From the NCBI RefSeq assembly GCF_029893585.1, contig NZ_JARXYX010000058.1, positions 1 to 32,743 of the forward strand: a stretch of DNA of 32,743 nt, written 5' to 3'. Origin of the DNA: Streptomyces sp. LBL (GTDB lineage: Bacteria; Actinomycetota; Actinomycetes; Streptomycetales; Streptomycetaceae). Below the pieces are notes generated by a model. The model was not told where the DNA came from, ran no database searches, and saw nothing but the letters and a program-made list of their open reading frames with translations. Each line of letters opens with the position of its first letter. Position 1 is the stretch's first letter. This document shows positions 8,337-16,100 of the stretch, piece after piece. A program made the translations under genes and the position numbers.

Positions 8337-8353
8337 GCCGGGCGGTCTCGTGC

Positions 8354-8398
8354 GTCAACCCGTGGGTTGACGCCAGGTATCAAACCAGGAGTCAACCC
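8354..8398 (+). promoter_or_regulatory. Operator-like repeats before the two-component locus
   Basis: A perfect inverted repeat, GTCAACCC-GT-GGGTTGAC, occupies 8354-8371, and a third copy of GTCAACCC lies at 8391-8398, 37 bp downstream start to start. The membrane-protein gene starts at 8443. The arrangement suits a dimeric regulator, most simply the NarL/LuxR-type response regulator encoded 2 kb downstream acting on its own operon. That link is inference. Confidence 0.55.
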
Positions 8399-8442
8399 GC
8401 GGGCCGAGGCCGTGCGGCGCCGCGGGCGGCAAGCTCTTCCCC

Positions 8443-8958
8443 ATGACGACGACTGACTACCTCATCTCCGCCGCCCTGATCCTTCTGGTGATTCCGCAGA
8501 TGCGCGGCGGCCGTCTGACGCCCCGCACGCTCCTGCTGCCGCTGGTGTCCGTCAGCGCCGCGGCCGCGCACTACCTTCATTCCTTCCCGACCGAGGGCCA
8601 CGACGTCCAGCTGGACCTCTTCGGCGTCACGTTGGGCATAGTGCTCGGACTGGCCAGTGGACTGGCCACCCGCGTCAGCCTGACCGAGGACGGCGCCGCG
8701 TACTCCAAAGCTGGGTGGCTGGCCGCCCTTCTGTGGGTGCTGGGCATGGGCGCGCGCTCGGCCTTCGTGTACTGGGCTGAGCACAGCGGCGCTCACACCA
8801 TTGCGCAGTTCAGCCGCGACAACCTGATCACCGGCACCGCCGCCTGGACCGCCGCGCTGCTGCTGATGGCCGTCACTCAGGTGGTGTGCCGTCTGGTGGT
8901 GGTGCGCGTCCGGGCCTACCGGCTTACCTCCCCCCTTGCCGCCCCCGCCGTGGCCTGA
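8443..8958 (+). CDS. Small integral membrane protein
   Basis: This is a 171-residue protein with about four or five transmembrane segments (DYLISAALILLVIPQM, TLLLPLVSVSAAAAHYL, LFGVTLGIVLGLASGLA, WLAALLWVLGMGARSAFVYW, AAWTAALLLMAVTQVVCRLV). It ends in a short Ala/Pro tail. No enzymatic motif is visible, and it resembles small actinobacterial membrane proteins that accompany NarL-type two-component systems. It lies 119 nt upstream of the sensor kinase on the same strand, behind the GTCAACCC repeats. It may be a co-sensor or a target of the pair. The ATG at 8443 is the only sensible start. Confidence 0.7.
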   Translation: MTTTDYLISAALILLVIPQMRGGRLTPRTLLLPLVSVSAAAAHYLHSFPTEGHDVQLDLFGVTLGIVLGLASGLATRVSLTEDGAAYSKAGWLAALLWVLGMGARSAFVYWAEHSGAHTIAQFSRDNLITGTAAWTAALLLMAVTQVVCRLVVVRVRAYRLTSPLAAPAVA

Positions 8959-9039
8959 AGCGTGGCACCCAGCAGACCGCCGCTCGCAACACATTCCGCC
9001 CCTGGCCCGGGTTCCGCGTTCGCGGGCCCGGGCCGGGCT

Positions 9040-9078
9040 TTGCGATCAGCGGCGCAGCGTGCATCTATTCTTCAGAAG
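9040..9078 (+). promoter_or_regulatory. Possible promoter of a leaderless kinase mRNA
   Basis: TATTCT at 9066-9071 is a good -10 candidate that ends 6 nt before the GTG chosen as kinase start at 9078, so transcription could begin at the start codon itself. The nearest -35-like hexamer, TTGCGA at 9040-9045, has a long 20-nt spacer. No ribosome binding site precedes the GTG, which fits a leaderless message. Confidence 0.35.
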
Positions 9079-10301
9079 TGACGGACACACTTCAGCCGAC
9101 GGGCCAGGTCAGTCCACGGCTGGCCGTGGCTCTTGCCAGTGCCCGGGAGCGACGCGAAGGCAGGGGCCGGCGTATGCAGCCCGTGTTGTGGGGGGTCATG
9201 GCCGCCATCGCCGTCCAGTCCCTGCACGCTTCCCCCGCCCCCGGCGTCAGAGGCAGGCACCTGGCAGTCACCCTGGTGCTCGTCGGCTGTCTGCTGCCCA
9301 TGGCCGCGGTCGCGTCGAACCTGTGGCCCCTCACCGGTCGCCCTGCCCGCTGCCTGGTGTTCTGCGTGCTGGTGGACGGCTTCGGGTTTGCTCTGGGCAT
9401 CCTGCAGCCCGGCTCGATGTCCACCCTGCCACCGTCCGTCGTGGTCCTGATGGCCTTCCTCATCCTGGAGCGACGGGCGGCCACAGTGCTCGCGGTCGTC
9501 GTTATGGGCTGTCTGACCGGCGCGGCGGCCGCCGGGTTGGACGGCGGTACCGACAACTTCCTGCATCAGGTCCTGTTCGGAGTCCTCCTGGCCGTCGTGG
9601 GCATCGTGGTGCGGCAGTCGATCATCAACGAGGTGGCCGTCACCGTGCTGCTGGCCCAGCTCGAGGACGCCCGGGAGGCGGAGACCGAGGCGGCGGCGCT
9701 GGCCGAACGCACCCGTATCGCCCAGGATCTGCACGATGTGCTCGCCCATACCCTGTCCGGACTGGCCGTGCAGATACAGGCCGCCCGGCGGATGGCCCGG
9801 CGCGACCAGGCGAGCGGGGATCTGCGGGGGCTGCTGGAGCGGGCCGGTGAGCTGGTCAAGGAGGGTGTGGCCGATGCGCGCCGGGCTGTGCGGGCGCTGC
9901 GCGGCGAGCGCGTGCCCTCTCTTGAGCGGCTGCCCGAACTGGTCAAACGCTATCGGGTGGACCTGGAGCTCGACGTGACACTGTCCGTGATCGGGCCGCA
10001 CCGGGAGCTGCAGCCCGACGTTGGTGAAGCCCTGTACCGCGGTGTGCAGGAGGCGTTGACCAATACGGTCCGCTACGCACGCGACGCGCAGGCCACGGTG
10101 ACGCTCGTCTATGAGCCCAGTGCCACAATCCTGACCGTCGAAGACCGCCGGACCGGGCCGGGACCGGTCCGGGCGGCACTGGTCGAAGGCTCCGGCCTGG
10201 GGCTGACCGGCATGCGCGAACGCGTGACCGGGGTCGGTGGCACCATGCACGCGGGGCCGACAGCGCACGGATGGGAAGTACGGATGGAGATATCCGCGTG
10301 A
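9078..10301 (+). CDS. Two-component sensor histidine kinase (NarL/DesK type)
   Basis: This is a 407-residue kinase. The N-terminal half has about five hydrophobic segments (VLWGVMAAIAVQSL, LAVTLVLVGCLLPMAAVA, CLVFCVLVDGFGFALGIL, VVVLMAFLILE, VLFGVLLAVVGIVV). A short coiled coil follows (LAQLEDAREAETEAAALAER), then a HisKA_3 dimerisation/phosphoacceptor helix with H219 in RIAQDLHDVLAHTLSGL. The HATPase_c domain has the N box in EALTNTVRYA and G-rich motifs in EGSGLGLTGMRERV. The GTG at 9078 was preferred to a frame extending upstream to 8886, because that extension is Pro/Arg-rich and overlaps the preceding gene. Its stop overlaps the response-regulator start. The ligand is unknown. Confidence 0.9.
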   Translation: MTDTLQPTGQVSPRLAVALASARERREGRGRRMQPVLWGVMAAIAVQSLHASPAPGVRGRHLAVTLVLVGCLLPMAAVASNLWPLTGRPARCLVFCVLVDGFGFALGILQPGSMSTLPPSVVVLMAFLILERRAATVLAVVVMGCLTGAAAAGLDGGTDNFLHQVLFGVLLAVVGIVVRQSIINEVAVTVLLAQLEDAREAETEAAALAERTRIAQDLHDVLAHTLSGLAVQIQAARRMARRDQASGDLRGLLERAGELVKEGVADARRAVRALRGERVPSLERLPELVKRYRVDLELDVTLSVIGPHRELQPDVGEALYRGVQEALTNTVRYARDAQATVTLVYEPSATILTVEDRRTGPGPVRAALVEGSGLGLTGMRERVTGVGGTMHAGPTAHGWEVRMEISA

Positions 10302-11020
10302 CGGAGCCCGGAGAAACGGCATCTGACGGCGAGAAGATCAAAGTACTGGTCGCGGATGATCAGCAGATCGTACGCAAGGGCCTGGTCTTGCTGATCGACA
10401 TGCTGGACGGCATCGAGGTGGTTGGCGCAGCCCGGGACGGTGCGGAAGCGGTGCTGCTCGCCGGACAGCAGGCCCCGGACGTAGTACTGATGGACCTGAA
10501 CATGCCGGTCCTCAACGGTGTCGCGGCCACTGCGACACTGCGTGAGCAGGTACCCGGCTGTAAGGTACTCGTGCTGACCACCTACGCCGACGACGACTCC
10601 GTCTTCCCGGCACTGCAGGCGGGAGCGCGGGGCTATCTCACCAAGGATGCCGACGACGACGCGATCGAGGACGCCATCCGCAGCGTCCACGAAGGCCGTA
10701 TCTGGCTTGATCCTGAGGTACAGGCCCGCCTGGTCGCGGCCGTGCAGACCAGCGAGGTCGCACCGCCCGCCGCGCAGCGAAAACTGGCCCACACGCCGCA
10801 AACTCCCGCGCCTTCCGACGTTCTGACCCCGCGCGAGACCCAGGTACTCACCCTCATCGCCCGGGGCCTGTCCAACGCGGAGATCTGTGCCCGGCTCGTC
10901 GTCAGCCCGGCCACGGTGAAGACGCACATCAACCGGATCTTCACCAAGATCGGTGTAGCCAGCCGCGCCCAGGCCGTCGGCTACGCCTATCGCCACAACT
11001 TGGTCGAGCCCTGGGACTAG
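10298..11020 (+). CDS. Response regulator, NarL/LuxR family
   Basis: This is a 240-residue protein starting at the GTG of a GTGA overlap with the kinase stop, so the two are translationally coupled. Residues 14-130 form the receiver domain (IKVLVADDQQIVRKGLVLLI, phosphoacceptor D66 in VLMDLNMP, then LTTYADD and LTKDADDD). A roughly 40-residue linker follows. The C-terminal LuxR-type HTH contains LTPRETQVLTLIARGLSNAE and SPATVKTHINRIFTKIG. It is the partner of the adjacent kinase. The GTCAACCC repeats upstream of the operon are a candidate target. The gene is complete, and an IS630 element lies immediately after its stop. Confidence 0.92.
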   Translation: MTEPGETASDGEKIKVLVADDQQIVRKGLVLLIDMLDGIEVVGAARDGAEAVLLAGQQAPDVVLMDLNMPVLNGVAATATLREQVPGCKVLVLTTYADDDSVFPALQAGARGYLTKDADDDAIEDAIRSVHEGRIWLDPEVQARLVAAVQTSEVAPPAAQRKLAHTPQTPAPSDVLTPRETQVLTLIARGLSNAEICARLVVSPATVKTHINRIFTKIGVASRAQAVGYAYRHNLVEPWD

Positions 11021-11108
11021 TAGCGTGTCGCTGCTTAGTTATGGCATGTCTGGTTGGGAGGCTGGTGTCTGGTGGGTTCCTTCCCTTTTGCCAGACAGGA
11101 CTGTCGTC

Positions 11109-11579
11109 GTGGGTTCACAGAAGAAGCGGCCGGTCAGGCTGACCGCGCAGGATCGTGAGGAGTTGGTCCGGGTGACCACGACGGGTGTTCGTGGGGCCTC
11201 GATGATCATGCGTGCGCGGGTGCTGCTTGCACTTGATGTCTCGGTGGGTGACGTGGATTCCAAGGAGGTGATCGCGGCCCGGCTCGGCGTCTCCGGTGAG
11301 ACGTTACGGCTGGTTGCCAAGCGTTTCGCCGAGACCGGTGGCGATGTGCACGCCACGATCACGCGGAAGAGGCGTGACCTCCCACCGGTTCCCTCGCCGG
11401 TGACGGGCGAGGTCGAAGCCCGGCTGATCGCGATGGCGTGCTCGCAGCCACCCCAGGGCCATACCCGGTGGTCGCTGCGGCTTCTGGAGAAGCACGTCGC
11501 GCTGGCCGAGGACATCCCCGATCTGGACCACTCCACCATCGGGCGGGTCTTAAAAAAACGGAACTGCGTCCACACCTGA
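11109..11579 (+). CDS. IS630-family transposase, upstream frame
   Basis: The frame supplies the N-terminal DNA-binding part of an IS630-type transposase. It has GSQKKRPVRLTAQDREEL, a helix-turn-helix (DSKEVIAARLGVSGETLRLV), a second HTH/linker region (QGHTRWSLRLLEKHVAL) and DLDHSTIGRVLKK. The GTG at 11109 is taken as start because family similarity begins there; the frame is open from 11025. It terminates soon after an A7 run at 11552-11558, while the catalytic part continues in the -1 frame. The element lies directly behind the response-regulator stop codon. Confidence 0.8.
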   Translation: MGSQKKRPVRLTAQDREELVRVTTTGVRGASMIMRARVLLALDVSVGDVDSKEVIAARLGVSGETLRLVAKRFAETGGDVHATITRKRRDLPPVPSPVTGEVEARLIAMACSQPPQGHTRWSLRLLEKHVALAEDIPDLDHSTIGRVLKKRNCVHT

Positions 11580-12187
11580 GAAAGTGCTGGACCATCCCAC
11601 CACGGGCGAACGCGGAGTTCGCGGCCCGGATGGAAGACGTGCTGGCCGTCTACGCCTGGCCCTACGACCCGGCACGTCCGGTGGTGTGCATGGACGAGAA
11701 GCCCTACCAGCTCCTCGCCGATACCCGCGACCCGCTCCCGGCCCGCCCTGGTCACGACGCCTGCCAGGACAGCGAGTACATCCGCTGCGGCAGGTCCTCG
11801 ATCTTCGTGTGGGTAGAACCCCTTCGCGGATGGCGCCGAGTTCAGGCACTGTCCCGGCGGACCCGGACCGACTGGGCCGGCCAGGTCAGGCAGTTGCTGA
11901 GCGTGGACTACCCCGACGCTGAGGCCGTGGTGCTGGTGATGGACAACCTCAACACCCATGGCATCGCCTCGTTGTGCGAGGCATTCGAACCACAAGAGGC
12001 ATTCGCCCTGGCCCAACGCCTCGAGATCCACCACACGCCGAAGCACGGGTCATGGCTCAACATCGCCGAGATCGAACTCTCCGCGCTGACCCGGCAATGC
12101 CTCGACCGCCGGATCAGCGACCTCGACATCCTCAACACCGAACTCTCGGCCTGGCAGAACGCCACCAACACCGACCAACGTCAGGTG
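11549..12187 (+). CDS. IS630-family transposase, catalytic frame (3' truncated)
   Basis: Continuing in the -1 frame, the protein reads LKKTELRPHLRKCWTIPP and then shows the complete DDE set: VVCMDEKPYQ (first Asp), VLVMDNLNTHG (second Asp) and GSWLNIAEIELSAL (Glu). It ends in the family stretch NTELSAWQNATNTDQRQVN. Related proteins continue with about 20 residues (WxFTTxDARxKLxHLYP-like) that are missing here, and the sequence becomes unrelated at about 12187. The right end and terminal repeat are therefore lost. The catalytic core is intact, but the element cannot move on its own. Confidence 0.8.
11552..11558 (+). promoter_or_regulatory. A7 slippery site for -1 frameshifting
   Basis: The zero-frame codons read TTA AAA AAA CGG, so the seven A residues fit the X XXY YYZ heptamer exactly in phase. 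Slipping back one base after the two AAA codons gives ACG GAA CTG, which joins the HTH half to the catalytic half without loss of residues. An A7 run is exceptional in this GC-rich sequence. Programmed frameshifting is known in some IS630-family elements. Confidence 0.6.
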
Positions 12188-12771
12188 AACTGCCCGCCCA
12201 CGGCCCGGCCGGGGTGCAGGAGGCCGGGTCCCGACGGCAGCAAGGTCGTGACCTCGATGACGATCACTCTCCTGCCACCCTCATCGCCGGAGCCCGCACT
12301 GCCCACGACGACCGTCCGGGAGAACACCGGCACGGCCCCCCGGCTCATCAGCGGTGAAGTCCCGGCCCACCAGGTCAGGGGCGGGTGCAGCCTTGCTGTC
12401 CTGCTGAGAGGCCGAGCTCCTTGGCGACGTCACTCTCGTCGCCACCTATCGACAACTCGCTCGCTGGACCGAGAGAGGAATGATCAAGAGAGTCCGCACG
12501 GGCCGCTACACGGCAATCAACACAGATGAAAAATCCCTTGCATGACCTGCGAAAACGCTAACTCCCCGGGGCTCGCGCCCTGTTATTTCGGCACTGGAAC
12601 ATCCGAGCTGTGGTGACGAGTCGCGCCGACCAGCACGGACGCCGCCTGCGCGAGGCGCCCCACAGGACAGACGGATGTATGACTGCGCAGGTCACGCCGG
12701 TCTTGTACGCACCCTCAGAAGATCTGCACCCAATTCGTCTGTCTGTAATGTCGGAGCACGCCGCTCTCCTT
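12188..12771. other. Stretch with small gene scraps, no intact gene
   Basis: Two scraps can be read. On the minus strand at about 12340-12390, the peptide APAPDLVGRDFTADEPG is the hallmark start of an IS3-family OrfB catalytic region. On the plus strand at about 12421-12545, LVATYRQLARWTERGMIKRV then RTGRYTAINTDEKSLA ends at TGA 12543-12545. It resembles the end of a small winged-helix-like protein. The rest (12546-12771) shows nothing I can support. Confidence 0.4.
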
Positions 12772-13365
12772 CTACTGCGCGCCCCGGAGGGCGGATGTCA
12801 CGAGCCGTTCGACGTCCAGGCCCTTGAGCGGAATCCGAAGAACCAGCAACCGGTGGTAGCAGGCGCCCCAGAGCTGGTCGATGATGATGTCGAGATCCGC
12901 GTCGGCGCCGAGCTGGCCACTGCGTTGCGCGGCCTGCAGCCGTTCGCGTGCCAGCTCACGCCGTGGAAGAGCATAGGTGCGTGACCATGCTTCGGCCAGA
13001 TCGCGATCCGTCTGCGCCGCCCCGATGAGTTCGGAGATCGGCTTTCCGGCTCCCCCGTCCGTGAGCAGCGCGACGAACGAGGTCAGCTGGGCTATGAGGT
13101 CGGCGCGGAGGTCGCCCGTGTCGGGGAACTCCAGTTGCGGTTCACTCCGGGTGAAGAAGGCTTCGGCGGCCAGCGCGCCCGAGGACGGCCACCACTTGTA
13201 AAGGGTGGTCTTGCTCGCGCCGGACTCCCTGGCGATCCGTTCGAAGGTGACGGCGTGGATCCCCTCCGTGAGCAGCAGGTGACCCGCCACGGCGAGGACC
13301 TCGGATCGGACTTCGGCGGCCGGGCGGCGGCCGCGGCCTCTTCGCGGGCTCGGTTCGGCACTCAT
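12772..13365 (-). CDS. TetR-family repressor of the SDR operon
   Basis: This is a 197-residue regulator. Residues 1-15 are Arg-rich. The TetR_N helix-turn-helix follows (EVLAVAGHLLLTEGIHAVTF, then RIARESGASKTTLYKWWPSS). A ligand-binding C-terminal domain has LIAQLTSFVALLTDGGAGKP and ADLDIIIDQLWGACYHRLLV. The ATG at 13365 follows AAGGAG by about 7 nt, so longer in-frame versions (to 13722) are rejected because they run into the divergent gene. It is transcribed away from two SDR genes. The shared intergenic region carries two copies of a TetR-type operator, so it most likely represses both itself and the SDR operon. Confidence 0.88.
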   Translation of the reverse strand: MSAEPSPRRGRGRRPAAEVRSEVLAVAGHLLLTEGIHAVTFERIARESGASKTTLYKWWPSSGALAAEAFFTRSEPQLEFPDTGDLRADLIAQLTSFVALLTDGGAGKPISELIGAAQTDRDLAEAWSRTYALPRRELARERLQAAQRSGQLGADADLDIIIDQLWGACYHRLLVLRIPLKGLDVERLVTSALRGAQ

Positions 13366-13379
13366 CGCCACTCCTTTTA

Positions 13380-13430
13380 TGGACGGTTCGTTCATTACGG
13401 TGTTACGCTCACTTATGAACGAGCCGTTCA
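13380..13430. promoter_or_regulatory. Paired TetR operators
   Basis: TGAACG-AGC-CGTTCA at 13416-13430 is a perfect inverted repeat. An inverted near-copy, TGGACGGTTCGTTCAT (13380-13395), matches the complement of 13415-13430 at 14 of 16 positions. Both lie between the divergent starts at 13365 and 13453, overlapping where both promoters must be. The TGAACGnnnCGTTCA pattern is a classic TetR-family site. Confidence 0.75.
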
Positions 13431-13452
13431 CATCGTATCGTGAGGAGAGGTC

Positions 13453-14190
13453 ATGAGCAGCAAGGTGGATCGTGTAGCTATCGTCACCGGTGGGTCGGGG
13501 GGCATCGGCAGGGCCTGCGCTGAGCGTCTCGCGGCGGACGGGCTGGGGGTCGTCGTTCACTATTCCGGCAACAGGGAGCGTGCTGAGGAGACGGTGAGTG
13601 AAATCCTCGCCGCGGGAGGCAGGGCAGTCGCCGTGGGCGGCGACGTCGCCGACGAACAGGACATGGTTCGGCTGTTCGATGCCGCAGAGAGGGAGTTCGG
13701 CGGCATCGACGTGCTCGTCCACACCGCCGGCATCATGCCGCTGTCTCCGATCGCCCAGCTCGACATGGAAACCTTCGACCGGGTGCAGCGCACGAACGTC
13801 CGTGGCACATTCGTCGTCGACCAGCTCGCGGCGCAGCGCCTGCGCAGTGGCGGCGCGATTGTGAACTTCTCCACCTCTGTCACCCGCCTGCAGATCCCCG
13901 GATACGGCGCGTACGCCGCGTCCAAGGGGGCGGTCGAGGCGATCACCCTCATCCTCGCCCGCGAGCTGCGCGGACGGGACATCACGGTCAACGCCGTCTC
14001 CCCCGGCCCCACCGCTACGCCGCTGTTCTTCGAGGGGAAGAGCCAGCAGCAGATCGACGGCATCGCCGCGGCCAACCCAATGGAACGACTGGGCACACCG
14101 AAGGACATCGCCGGGATGGTGTCGTATCTCGCCGGCCCCGCCCGGTGGGTGAACGGTCAGGTGCTGTACGTCAACGGCGGTGCCGCGTGA
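13453..14190 (+). CDS. Short-chain dehydrogenase/reductase (SDR)
   Basis: This is a 245-residue classical SDR that oxidises or reduces a carbonyl/alcohol with NAD(P). The cofactor motif is TGGSGGIG (residues 12-19), with VHYSGNRERAEE after strand 2 and NV/HTAG around HTAGIMPL. The catalytic Ser lies in VNFSTSV, and the YxxxK pair in YAASK. The C-terminal SPGPTATPLFF and VNGQVLYVNGG are typical of the 3-oxoacyl reductase-like subgroup. The ATG at 13453 follows GAGGAGAGG. It is the first gene of a unit divergent from the TetR gene, and the next SDR start overlaps or closely follows its stop. The substrate is unknown. Confidence 0.9.
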   Translation: MSSKVDRVAIVTGGSGGIGRACAERLAADGLGVVVHYSGNRERAEETVSEILAAGGRAVAVGGDVADEQDMVRLFDAAEREFGGIDVLVHTAGIMPLSPIAQLDMETFDRVQRTNVRGTFVVDQLAAQRLRSGGAIVNFSTSVTRLQIPGYGAYAASKGAVEAITLILARELRGRDITVNAVSPGPTATPLFFEGKSQQQIDGIAAANPMERLGTPKDIAGMVSYLAGPARWVNGQVLYVNGGAA

Positions 14191-14207
14191 GCGGGGACAC
14201 GCCCTTG

Positions 14208-15095
14208 ATGAGCACCGTACTGATCACCGGAACCTCCACGGGCATCGGACGCGCGACAGCCGAAACCCTGCTCTCGCAAGGCCACACCGTGTACGCGACG
14301 ATGCGCGATGCGGAGGGACGCGACGCCACCGCTGCGTCCCAGCTGGGGGAGTTCGCCGCCTCGCGGCCCGGAACCCTGCGTATCGCCGGACTCGACGTGA
14401 CCTCGCAGGCTTCGGCGGATGCGGCAGTGCAGCGAGTCATCGACGAGGCCGGACACCTCGATGTCGTCGTGCACAACGCCGGACACCTCTTCGTGGGGTA
14501 CACCGAGGCATTCACCGAGGACGACCTCACTCGTCTTCTCGACGTGAACGCCGTGGGTGCTCACCGCGTCAACCGAGCGGCCCTCCCACATCTGCGAGGA
14601 CGTCGCTCTGGAACTCTCGTGTACGTGGGCAGCACGATCCTCGTCACGACACCACCCTTCCTCGGCCCGTACGTGGCGTCGAAAGCCGCCTTCGACGCCC
14701 TGGCCGTGGTCACCTCCTACGAAGTGTCGCAGTTCGGGATCGAGACCTCGATCGTCATGCCGGGTGCCATCCCGCACGGTACGAACCATTTCTCCGGGGC
14801 GAGTCGGGCCAGTGACGCTCAGGTGACTGCTGCGTACGCTGACTTGGACGCGCTGGTGGCGCGTACCAACGAAGCGCATGATGGACTTTTCGACCCGGAG
14901 CGCCCGGCCGACCCGCAGAGTGTCGCCGACGAGGTTGCCAGAATCCTGACGCTTCCCGAGGGCTGCAAACCGTTCCGCTCCGTCGTGGATGCCGCGCGTG
15001 CCGGCGTCGACCATGTGATGGCGTTCAGCGACCTCACTCGTGAGGCGTTCGTCCGCCGCCTCGGCTTCGAGGAGGTTCTGGAGTTGAAGCGATGA
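14208..15095 (+). CDS. SDR family oxidoreductase
   Basis: This is a 295-residue SDR of the longer, single-domain type. The cofactor motif TGTSTGIG is at residues 7-14, LDVTSQASADAAV follows, and VHNAGHLFVG, the catalytic Ser in VYVGSTI and YVASK are all visible. The C-terminal half is extended (NEAHDGLFDPERPADPQSVA and LPEGCKPFRSVVDAARAGVD), as in oxidoreductases of unknown substrate. A GTG at 14187 overlaps the previous stop (GTGA) and would add seven residues. The ATG at 14208 (MSTVLITG) fits family length better. The gene's stop overlaps the ATG of the lipoprotein gene, so three genes form one unit. Confidence 0.88.
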   Translation: MSTVLITGTSTGIGRATAETLLSQGHTVYATMRDAEGRDATAASQLGEFAASRPGTLRIAGLDVTSQASADAAVQRVIDEAGHLDVVVHNAGHLFVGYTEAFTEDDLTRLLDVNAVGAHRVNRAALPHLRGRRSGTLVYVGSTILVTTPPFLGPYVASKAAFDALAVVTSYEVSQFGIETSIVMPGAIPHGTNHFSGASRASDAQVTAAYADLDALVARTNEAHDGLFDPERPADPQSVADEVARILTLPEGCKPFRSVVDAARAGVDHVMAFSDLTREAFVRRLGFEEVLELKR

Positions 15096-15625
15096 ACCGG
15101 GGGAGGCGTGAACCCCGAGTGAGGTGCGCACCCGCCACGGCGGCGCTGCTCGCCGTCATCACGCTGGCCGGGTGCGCGGCGCCGGACTCTACCCCGTCGC
15201 CACGGCCGGGGCGCACGGGTGAGCTCCGGCGGCCACATCGTTCGCAACCCCAGGGAGAACGACCGTCCTCACCACCGGACTTGAGGCTCCATGGGGACTG
15301 ACGTTTCCTTCCCGACGGATCCGCACTCGTCTCCGAGAGGATCACGGGTGAGATCCTGAGAGTGCCAGCTCGCGGAGGTGACGCGACCCTTGTGGGTGTC
15401 GTGCCCGACGTCGATGTGTCCTCCGAGGGAGGGTTGCTCGGAATCGTCGCGTCCTCCACGTTCAACGACGACCGGACCGTGTTCGCCTCTGTGTCGGGGG
15501 CCGAGGAGAACCGCATCGTCGCGCTGACGATCGCGGACGACTACGCCTCGTTCGCCGTCGGCCGTGTCCTGCTCGACGGTATCCGGACAGCGGACCGCAC
15601 CATGGTGGCCCCCTCGGGCCTGTCA
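15092..15625 (+). pseudogene. PQQ-dependent sugar dehydrogenase-like lipoprotein, decayed
   Basis: The ATG overlaps the SDR stop (ATGA). The N-terminus MNRGRREPRVRCAPATAALL then AVITLAGC is a lipoprotein signal with lipobox LAGC at C28. The frame breaks at about 15200-15222 and resumes as TPGRTTVLTTGLEAPWGLTF. An extra T near 15304-15306 shifts it again into LPDGSALVSERITGEILRV and EGGLLGIVASSTFNDDRTVF. A lost base near 15600 scrambles the RHHGG-like segment. The sequence ends at about 15625 in unrelated DNA. The pieces match the first blades of soluble glucose/sorbosone dehydrogenases. The gene is dead but was probably the secreted redox partner in this SDR operon. Confidence 0.75.
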
Positions 15626-15639
15626 AACGAGCGGTGTAA

Positions 15640-15870
15640 CTGGGGTTGTTGGTTACTGGCGGGCTGCCGAGAGTCGGCCGTCGAAGGTGATGTCGAAGGC
15701 GTTCAGTGCATGGTCCAGCGGGCTTGGCCCCTGCCGGTGGGGTCGAGCGACATGATGGCCATGTAGACGCACTTCAGGGCGGCCTGCTCGATGCCCCTAC
15801 CTTTGTCAAGCTGCGATTGCAGTTCTTGAGGCAGGAGCGCCGACAGCCACGCTCGCTCGGATGATCTTGT
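15640..15870 (-). pseudogene. Transposase C-terminal fragment (IS256-like)
   Basis: Minus-strand reading gives AWLSALLPQELQSQLDKGRG, IEQAALKCVYMAIMSLDPTG and QARWTM. After a small deletion/frameshift it ends ALNAFDITFDGRLSAARQ-stop. The W-M-x-ALNxFxIxFxxR ending is like IS256-type transposases. Nothing of the catalytic core remains. The family call is tentative. Confidence 0.5.
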
Positions 15871-16100
15871 AGACCTGGCGGGCGAGGTAGAAGCTGTCCT
15901 ACCTTTTAGGCGCGGGTCTCAGCCGGTCATTCGTAGGACCGGTGACACCCCTGGGGCTTCGGGCATGGCTCAGAAGCTGTTGCCGTCTTCAAGGCTGTTG
16001 ACACGCGGACCAGTTGCCCGGCCTGCGGACACTTCGTCTGCGACGGTAACGGGCCATGCGGCGCGATCCTCAACGTCAGCGCAGTCAGCGAGGAGAGCCG
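15871..16100. other. Short stretch with a Cys-rich coding scrap
   Basis: One plus-strand frame reads AVDTRTSCPACGHFVCDGNG then PCGAILNVSAVS (about 15990-16085). It has a CxxC-x4-C-x4-C arrangement like a small zinc ribbon. It has no start of its own and may be the tail of a lost gene in the same unit as the broken gene that follows. Confidence 0.3.

Noticed and set aside
8354..8398. TTGACG at 8367-8372 as a -35 promoter element
   Set aside because: No acceptable -10 hexamer lies 16-18 nt downstream. The sequence is better explained as half of the GTGGGTTGAC repeat.
8886..9077. N-terminal extension of the sensor kinase
   Set aside because: It is Pro/Arg-rich, overlaps the end of the membrane-protein gene, and has no ribosome site. 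The GTG at 9078 fits better.
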